Positions 58,561 to 64,000 of a stretch of 64,000 nt of DNA are shown here, one piece after another. The translations under genes and the position numbers were made by a program. The stretch's first letter is position 1. The number at the start of each line of letters is the position of its first letter. The stretch comes from Paenibacillus pedocola (GTDB lineage: Bacteria; Bacillota; Bacilli; Paenibacillales; Paenibacillaceae): assembly GCF_031599675.1 (NCBI RefSeq), contig NZ_CP134223.1, positions 6,306,501 to 6,370,500 of the forward strand. Reading direction: 5' to 3'. Below the pieces are notes generated by a model. The model worked only from the letters and a program-made list of their open reading frames with translations. It was not told the origin of the DNA and did no database searches.

Positions 58561-60069
58561 TTAGAAATAAGCCTGCTTTTGCGGTGCTTCTTCACGCAGG
58601 CCCAGCGACTGTGTAATGGACGCCAGCACCTCCTGAAGCATTTCGGGATTTGCCGCCAGGGACACGCCATAGGAAGGGATCATTTCTTTAATCTTCGGCT
58701 CCCACTCCTTCATATGCTGCGGGAAGCACTTCTCCAGCACCTCCAGCATGACATGAACAGCCGTAGACGCTCCCGGAGATGCGCCAAGCAGCGCTGCTAC
58801 CGAGCCATCGGCGGCGCTGACCACCTCCGTGCCGAATTGAAGCGTCCCTTTGCCATCCGCGGTATCCTTGATTACCTGCACGCGCTGGCCGGCAACGACG
58901 ATTTTCCAGTCTTCGCTTTTGGCGTTTGGAATAAACTCGCGTAATTCATTCATCCGCTGTTCATTCGACAACATCAGCTGCTGAATCAGATATTTGGTCA
59001 GAGCCATTTCCTTGGCACCTGCTGCCAGCATCGTGAACAGATTATTCGGTTTAACCGAATTAATCAGATCCAGATTGGACCCTGTTTTGAGGAACTTCGG
59101 CGAGAAGCCGGCAAACGGCCCGAACAGCAGCGCCTTCGTATTGCCGATATACCGGGTATCCAGATGCGGAACCGACATAGGCGGAGCACCGAGCTTGGCT
59201 TTACCGTATACTTTGGCATGATGCCGCGCGACAACCTCAGGATTCTGGCAGACCATGAATAATCCGCTCACCGGAAACCCTCCGATATGTTTGGACTCCG
59301 GGATGCCGGTTTTTTGCAATAAAGACAGGCTTCCGCCGCCGGCACCGATAAAGACGAATTTGGCCGCATGGTATTCAATCTGCCCGTTATCCAGATTCTG
59401 CACTTTAACCTTCCACAAGCCATCGCCAGTCCGTTTAATATCCTTAATCCCGTGCTTGTAGTGGACCTCAACCTTCCGGCTTTGCAGATGGTCGAATAGC
59501 AGCCGGGTCAACGCGCCAAAGTTAACATCGGTGCCCGCGTCGGTTTTGGTTGCGGCGACCGGCTGATTCGGGGTGCGTCCCTCCATCATCAGCGGAATCC
59601 ATTCCTTCAGCTTCCGGGGGTCATCGGAGAACTCCATCCCTTGAAACAGCGGATTTTTTGATAGCGCTTTAAATCGCTTGTTCAAAAAACTAACCGCCTG
59701 CTCCCCCTCTACCCAGCTCATGTGCGGGATCGGCATAATGAAGTCCTGCGGACGGCGGATTAAATTGTGGTTCACCAGATAAGACCAGAACTGTCTGGAG
59801 AGCTGGAACTGTTCGTTGATTTTGACAGCTTTACTGATGTCTACCGACCCGTCGGGCTTCTCGGACGTATAGTTGAGCTCACACAGTGCGGCATGACCCG
59901 TACCTGCATTGTTCCATTCGTTAGAGCTTTCTTCTCCCGCGCCTGCAAGCTTCTCAAACACTTTAATTTCCCAGTCCGGGGCCAGCTCTTTCAGCAAAGC
60001 TCCCAAAGTCGCACTCATGACTCCTGCACCAATTAAGATAATGTCTGTTTTTTTCTGTACGCTGCTCAT
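58561..60069 (-). CDS. mqo: Malate:quinone oxidoreductase
   Basis: 502 residues, the usual Mqo length. FAD-binding GAGVMSATLG at 14-23, substrate and family blocks SSNEWNNAGTGHAALCELNYT (near 47-67), and a second dinucleotide segment VFIGAGGGSLSLLQKTGIPE near 242. Membrane-associated flavoenzyme that oxidises malate to oxaloacetate and passes electrons to menaquinone, an alternative to NAD malate dehydrogenase in the TCA cycle. Single gene with its own terminator and GGAAGG site. No active-site residue appears lost. Confidence 0.97.
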   Translation of the reverse strand: MSSVQKKTDIILIGAGVMSATLGALLKELAPDWEIKVFEKLAGAGEESSNEWNNAGTGHAALCELNYTSEKPDGSVDISKAVKINEQFQLSRQFWSYLVNHNLIRRPQDFIMPIPHMSWVEGEQAVSFLNKRFKALSKNPLFQGMEFSDDPRKLKEWIPLMMEGRTPNQPVAATKTDAGTDVNFGALTRLLFDHLQSRKVEVHYKHGIKDIKRTGDGLWKVKVQNLDNGQIEYHAAKFVFIGAGGGSLSLLQKTGIPESKHIGGFPVSGLFMVCQNPEVVARHHAKVYGKAKLGAPPMSVPHLDTRYIGNTKALLFGPFAGFSPKFLKTGSNLDLINSVKPNNLFTMLAAGAKEMALTKYLIQQLMLSNEQRMNELREFIPNAKSEDWKIVVAGQRVQVIKDTADGKGTLQFGTEVVSAADGSVAALLGASPGASTAVHVMLEVLEKCFPQHMKEWEPKIKEMIPSYGVSLAANPEMLQEVLASITQSLGLREEAPQKQAYF

Positions 60070-60216
60070 AAAAAACCTTCCTTATCTCTTGTATATTTGC
60101 AATAAAGAAGCCGGGCCGCTCAGGGGCTAAAAGAAGCAAGGCTCCACTCAGGGATACTATGAAAAGGTTATCGGCTATTATCAGATAATTATATACAATT
60201 TGAAGCAAATAAAAAA

Positions 60217-61608
60217 TCAAAAGTTCAGCGCCGCTGCCTCCAGCTGTCTAATCACTTCGGTGCGCGCCTGCTCCGTGAAATCCAGTCCGCCGCCCGTTTG
60301 AACGATCCGCCCTTCTCCGATCCGTCTGTCCAGCCAATCGCTGACAAAGCCCGGAGCGTATCCGCCCTGCCCGAACTCGCCGCCGAAGGCAATCATCGAA
60401 GGGTACACCTCAAGATATGCCTCACGGCTTGGCTGCGGATAGGCATTCGTATACAGCCAGAACTGCACATCATACATGAGCAGCGACAATTCATCTGCGT
60501 GAAAAGAGAAGTACCCCTTCTCTTCAACAATACGCGTGCACACCGCCCGGATTCTGGACTCTAGCTGCTCTGCTTCTGTTACCCGGCTGCACAGCTCCGT
60601 CAGCAGAGGCGAGAACCGGCCCTCTGTTACCTTGCGCAGATCCTCTTCCTTATCTTCCTCTAAGGTATCGAATACCTCCTCATTCACCAGCCCGCGGATA
60701 AAGGACTCGAAATCGGGCGCCAGATACGTAATTTCGTAGTTATCCTCCTGATCCACATGAATAACCTCGGGCTCCCCGTCCTTCCCGCAGTAGCGGTAAT
60801 CCAGCATGATCACATCATGTCCGGCTGACGGACAATCGCAGATCACCACGCCAATGTCAGGATAACCCCATTCTTCAATCATGAACGGACTGCCCAGCTC
60901 TCCGCAGAGGGAGTATTGTTTGTCCCTGCCGATGCCCATAATCCCCGTGATAGCGACGTGATCCTCCGCCCAGGAGGTCGCTTCTTCTGTAGGAAAGCAT
61001 GTATTATACGGAACACCGCCGTTGTGCTGCTTCATCAGCGCAATGTAGGAAGCCGGCAGCTTGTAGCCGAGTTCCTCCTCAACTGAGGCGATCAGCTGAT
61101 CACCAGGCGGCTCCAAGACATATTCCTTCAGGGCATAGTCACTGTCATCCCAGAAGGCAGACAAGTCCATCCCTTCAAAAGGCACCGCCCGCTCCGTTTG
61201 CTCAGAATCTCTCTGCTGTCTGCTGAGCTCCCGTCTCATGGATGTCAGCTTTGCTTTAGCCGCCTTTTGCCAGCTCCACTCGAGCAGTCTTGCCGAATCG
61301 CCGTCATCCGGATCAAGGGCCACCGCGTGGCCGAACGCCTGCGAAGCTTCCTCATATCTCTTGAGATAATAATAAGAATATCCTATGCGGAAATGCCACA
61401 GCGGGTCATTCTGCCCTTCCCCGGCTACCTGCTGAAACTGCTCCAGCCCTTCCTCATAACGTTCCAGATTGTTATACGCTCTGCCCAGGCTGCTGATGAT
61501 CCCGTAATCCCGTTCACCCGGAGGAATCTCCAGCAGAGTGTCAACAATACGCTGATGCTCGCCGTCCTCATGCCATTTTGCCAGCTGTGCGGTCAGGATA
61601 GTATCCAT
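60217..61608 (-). CDS. TPR-SUKH (SMI1/KNR4) protein
   Basis: 463 residues from ATG 61608 (AGGTCAC ahead; the in-frame ATG 61695 lacks a site). TPR-like helices fill about 10-110 (GIISSLGRAYNNLERYEEGLEQFQQVA, WHFRIGYSYYYLKRYEEASQAFGHAVALDP). A SUKH domain at about 160-310 has the family strands (ASVEEELGYKLPASYIALMKQHNGG, then ICDCPSAGHDVIMLDYRYCGKDGEPEVIHVDQE). The last 150 residues hold a further helical domain. SUKH proteins are often immunity proteins against contact toxins, but large TPR-fused forms occur as stand-alone genes; no toxin gene is beside it. Confidence 0.88.
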   Translation of the reverse strand: MDTILTAQLAKWHEDGEHQRIVDTLLEIPPGERDYGIISSLGRAYNNLERYEEGLEQFQQVAGEGQNDPLWHFRIGYSYYYLKRYEEASQAFGHAVALDPDDGDSARLLEWSWQKAAKAKLTSMRRELSRQQRDSEQTERAVPFEGMDLSAFWDDSDYALKEYVLEPPGDQLIASVEEELGYKLPASYIALMKQHNGGVPYNTCFPTEEATSWAEDHVAITGIMGIGRDKQYSLCGELGSPFMIEEWGYPDIGVVICDCPSAGHDVIMLDYRYCGKDGEPEVIHVDQEDNYEITYLAPDFESFIRGLVNEEVFDTLEEDKEEDLRKVTEGRFSPLLTELCSRVTEAEQLESRIRAVCTRIVEEKGYFSFHADELSLLMYDVQFWLYTNAYPQPSREAYLEVYPSMIAFGGEFGQGGYAPGFVSDWLDRRIGEGRIVQTGGGLDFTEQARTEVIRQLEAAALNF

Positions 61609-61789
61609 AGTCTGTGACCTGCCTCCCCAGTCGAAATATGATGCTATTATTCTACCAGACTGGAGACAGCAAATGGAAATCAGCAGAACCTTCACGCTAA
61701 AGGAAATAAGGTTCTTTTGTCGAATACCTATGCACTAACCGGCTATTTGTACAATTTTTGCCAATAACACCACGGGAGGAATGAATCAT

Positions 61790-62590
61790 ATGGCTTTTAC
61801 GATTAACAATCTTAAAGATAACCATAATGTTGTGATTAAGGAGCAGCTCGGCGGATTTACTGTGATCGAATACAAAGAGGATTTGAGCAGTACCACGATG
61901 CTGGAAGCACAATCCAACTACTTCATGAGCAAGATCAATATGCGCAATAAGCAGCTGATGATCGAACTGAATAACAGTGAGGTTATGCTGAGCGCGGGTG
62001 CTATGCAGTATATGGTGGGGAATATTGAAATGACCTCAGGTGTGAAGGGTGTCGGCGGTCTGATGCGCAATATTGTATCCAGTGCAGTCTCCGGATCCAG
62101 TGCGATCAAGCCGCTTTATAAGGGGACGGGTACGATTCTTTTGGAAACCACCTACAAGTACCTGTGGTTAATTGACGTCGACAACGACCATATTGTCATA
62201 GACGATGGCATGTTCCTGGCTTGCGAGACCACGCTTGAGATCGCTGTAGCTGCGCGTAAGAACCTGTCCTCTGCCGCGCTCGGCGGAGAAGGCCTGTTCA
62301 ATCTAAGTGCCCGCGGCAAAGGCATCCTGGCCCTGGAAGCTCCGATCCCCACTGAAGAAGCTGTTGTGGTTGAACTGCGGAACGATGTGCTGAAGGTGGA
62401 TGGTAATTTTGCGCTCATGTGGTCCAATTCACTGGACTTCACCGTCGAGAAATCCGGAAAAACCAAACTGGGCTCCGCCGCATCCGGCGAAGGACTGGTC
62501 AATGTGTACCGCGGAACCGGCATGGTATGGCTGGCACCGCTGATGCAATACAAGAACAGCCCGTTCACACCTGCCGCTGCACGGCCTTAA
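61790..62590 (+). CDS. AIM24-family protein
   Basis: 266 residues from ATG 61790; GGAGG is 10 bases upstream, and ATG 61781 is too close. One beta-rich AIM24 (TRAP-like) domain: IKEQLGGFTVIEYKEDLSSTTMLEAQSN, EVMLSAGAMQYMVGNIEMTSG, YKGTGTILLETTYKYLW, and the repeated Gly-rich turn GEGLFNLSARGKGILALEAP. AIM24-type proteins bind or organise membranes in mitochondria; their bacterial function is not known. Monocistronic. Confidence 0.93.
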   Translation: MAFTINNLKDNHNVVIKEQLGGFTVIEYKEDLSSTTMLEAQSNYFMSKINMRNKQLMIELNNSEVMLSAGAMQYMVGNIEMTSGVKGVGGLMRNIVSSAVSGSSAIKPLYKGTGTILLETTYKYLWLIDVDNDHIVIDDGMFLACETTLEIAVAARKNLSSAALGGEGLFNLSARGKGILALEAPIPTEEAVVVELRNDVLKVDGNFALMWSNSLDFTVEKSGKTKLGSAASGEGLVNVYRGTGMVWLAPLMQYKNSPFTPAAARP

Positions 62591-62645
62591 GGGCCCGGCA
62601 AACAAGGCTTATCATAGTAGACATCTGCAATAAGTTAAGCCGCCA

Positions 62646-62676
62646 AGCGCGTGCCGGTACTCCACCGGTGCGCGCT
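62646..62676 (+). terminator. Hairpin after the AIM24-family gene
   Basis: AGCGCGTGCCGGT (62646-62658) pairs with ACCGGTGCGCGCT (62664-62676) with two G-U pairs, followed by GTTTGTG. Confidence 0.65.
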
Positions 62677-62773
62677 GTTTGTGCTGTCACTCTTGTCTCT
62701 TGACTTAAGTCAATGAAGCGCCATTACCCGCTGAGTACAATAGAATTATCTACTCAAATAGGGGGTCATATTG

Positions 62774-63481
62774 ATGTCTGCTGCAGTGGCACGAACCGGT
62801 GGTATTTCAATTATTCTGATGGCGGTGGCCGCCGCAATTTCGTACGGAACAATTCATGGAAGTCTTATTATTGAGGGGGATGCTGCCGCTACCATCAGCC
62901 ACCTGACAGCTTCTCCTCTGCTGTTCAGAGTTGAAATTCTCGGCTGGGTGCTGATTATAGCCTGTGACATCATAGCCGCCTGGGCATTGTATACGGTTCT
63001 GAAGCCGGTGGATAAGGGACTGTCCCTGCTGGGCGCATGGCTGCGTCTATCCTATACAGCGGTACTCGCCGTTGCCGTCTCCTGTCTGGTTGTCGTCTCA
63101 CTGCTTACAGGCAGCAGGGGGCAAGAGCTATCCGGCTTCACATCCGGTGAGCTGCAGGCGGAAGTGATGCTTTTTCTCGGGGCTTTTGAAGCGGTATGGT
63201 CAATCGGTCTGATTCTGTTTGGGGGCCATCTGCTGATTGTGGGGCTGCTGGCGTTACGGTCGCGGAACATTCCGAAGCTGCTTACCATTCTGTTGCTGCT
63301 GGCCGCAGCCGGTTATGCCGTTGTGCATCTGAGCCGCACCCTTGCTCCGGGGGGTGAGGATGTTATTCAAGTGGTGGAATGGATATTCATGCTGCCGATG
63401 ACTGCGGGAGAGCTGGGCCTTGGCCTATGGCTGCTCTTCAGAATTCCAGCTCCGCGAATTCCCGGTAAATCCGCTTCTTGA
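62774..63481 (+). CDS. DUF4386 membrane protein
   Basis: 235 residues from ATG 62774 behind AGGGGG. Six hydrophobic segments (GGISIILMAVAAAISYG, LLFRVEILGWVLIIACDIIAAWALYTVL, WLRLSYTAVLAVAVSCLVVVSLL, EAVWSIGLILFGGHLLIVGLLAL, LLTILLLLAAAGYAVVHL, WIFMLPMTAGELGLGLWLLF). The block RVEILGWVLIIACDIIAAWALY is the DUF4386 hallmark. Function unknown. The 3' end overlaps the convergent Crp/Fnr gene by 44 bp. Confidence 0.9.
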   Translation: MSAAVARTGGISIILMAVAAAISYGTIHGSLIIEGDAAATISHLTASPLLFRVEILGWVLIIACDIIAAWALYTVLKPVDKGLSLLGAWLRLSYTAVLAVAVSCLVVVSLLTGSRGQELSGFTSGELQAEVMLFLGAFEAVWSIGLILFGGHLLIVGLLALRSRNIPKLLTILLLLAAAGYAVVHLSRTLAPGGEDVIQVVEWIFMLPMTAGELGLGLWLLFRIPAPRIPGKSAS

Positions 63482-64000
63482 TCCGGCTCAGCGACTCCGG
63501 CGTCATTCCAAGATAGCTCGCCAATTGATGCTGGGGAACACGGCTGATGAGTCCCGGTCTTTGGTGAAGCAGAGCCTTCAGACGTTCTTCGGGCGTAGAA
63601 GCAATAAAAGCGGCAAACTCCTCCTGTACCTGCCCGAAGCTCTCTTCAATCATCCGGCGGGTCATCATCTCCAGCTGTGTGTGTTTGGCATACATCTCCC
63701 TCTCCGTATCCAGCGGGCCGACGACGAGTACTGAGTCCTCCAGACAGGTCAGCGTGTAATCCGACGATTTATCCGGCTTATGCGCATTAAAGATGGAGAT
63801 CGCCTGCTCCTCGGTATAGAAGTTGGAAGTCACTTCCCGGCCTGAAACGTCAACGGCATGCTGCCGCACGCATCCCTTAAGGACAAAATAACATTTTCCC
63901 GGGACCTCTCCCTGTCTCAGCAGAACCGTTCCTTTACCGTAGGTTTCCACCAGGATTTCATCCAATATGGCGTGCTGCTCTGCCTCACTCAAAGAGGTCA
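63438..64000 (-). CDS. Crp/Fnr-family transcription regulator (5' end cut by window)
   Basis: At least 187 residues; the reading frame stays open to the window edge (residues TSLSEAEQHAI precede the first in-window start codon), so the true start lies beyond 64000. Cyclic-nucleotide-binding-like beta-roll about 10-110 (GTVLLRQGEVPGKCYFVLKGCVRQ, SNFYTEEQAISIF). Crp-type helix-turn-helix near the end (VPQHQLASYLGMTPESLSRIKKRIY). The iron-sulfur cysteines of Fnr are absent. Such regulators often sit beside a DUF4386 gene and probably control it. The C-terminal coding region overlaps the DUF4386 gene tail-to-tail. Confidence 0.9.
   Translation of the reverse strand, partial: TSLSEAEQHAILDEILVETYGKGTVLLRQGEVPGKCYFVLKGCVRQHAVDVSGREVTSNFYTEEQAISIFNAHKPDKSSDYTLTCLEDSVLVVGPLDTEREMYAKHTQLEMMTRRMIEESFGQVQEEFAAFIASTPEERLKALLHQRPGLISRVPQHQLASYLGMTPESLSRIKKRIYREFAELEF

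Overview
The window reads as chromosome of a spore-forming, Gram-positive Paenibacillus-like bacterium. This is inferred from the mid-50s GC composition of most genes, strong GGAGG-type ribosome binding sites with frequent TTG/GTG starts, S-layer-homology and copper-amine-oxidase stalk domains, Spo0M and RacA-like proteins, and two YesM/YesN two-component systems each next to a sugar ABC transporter. No rRNA, tRNA, CRISPR array, transposase or phage gene was seen.

Layout. 1-3.9 kb: an AT-rich accessory island with a peptide natural-product locus. It holds a radical SAM/SPASM maturase (cut by the window start), a 65-residue precursor with seven cysteines spaced exactly every third residue, and a divergent AgrA/AgrC-like two-component system. 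This looks like a sactipeptide-type RiPP cluster with an unusually long cysteine ladder and is the best candidate for something undescribed. 4-7.1 kb: redox-stress genes (NmrA-type reductase, NADH pyrophosphatase nudC, MarR-controlled quinone reductase). 7.2-14.1 kb: cell-envelope genes (NlpC/P60 lipoprotein, S-layer GH18 glycosidase, lipid kinase, CdsA-like protein) and a catalase-family peroxidase. 14.3-20.2 kb: a VTC-domain / DUF4956 / secreted beta-helix-like lipoprotein operon, divergent from an OmpR-type two-component system. Both promoters carry nearly the same 18-bp operator at the same distance from the -10 box.

20.3-30.7 kb: Spo0M, a CE2-like esterase, two ECF sigma/anti-sigma pairs (one divergent from a secreted protein with a large internal duplication), MerR/SDR, DUF421, HAD and a RacA-like protein. 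30.7-33.8 kb: a 500-bp repeat-rich spacer and small accessory genes. 34-41 kb: YesM/YesN plus an LplABC-type transporter. 41.2-43.9 kb: an HprK paralogue and a GGDEF diguanylate cyclase. 43.9-55 kb: glycerol dehydrogenase and fused dihydroxyacetone kinase, divergent from a PocR/AraC regulator, a second YesM/YesN pair and a second sugar ABC transporter. 55-58.4 kb: two AT-rich secreted proteins of unknown function and a LuxR-type regulator. 58.5-64 kb: mqo, a TPR-SUKH protein, AIM24, DUF4386 and a Crp/Fnr regulator cut by the window end.

A common theme is local control. Most metabolic genes sit beside or opposite their own regulator (MarR, MerR, PocR, YesMN, ECF sigma, Crp/Fnr), and palindromic or direct-repeat operators can be read in several of the divergent spacers. 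All database-level statements are from memory of the families; no search was run.
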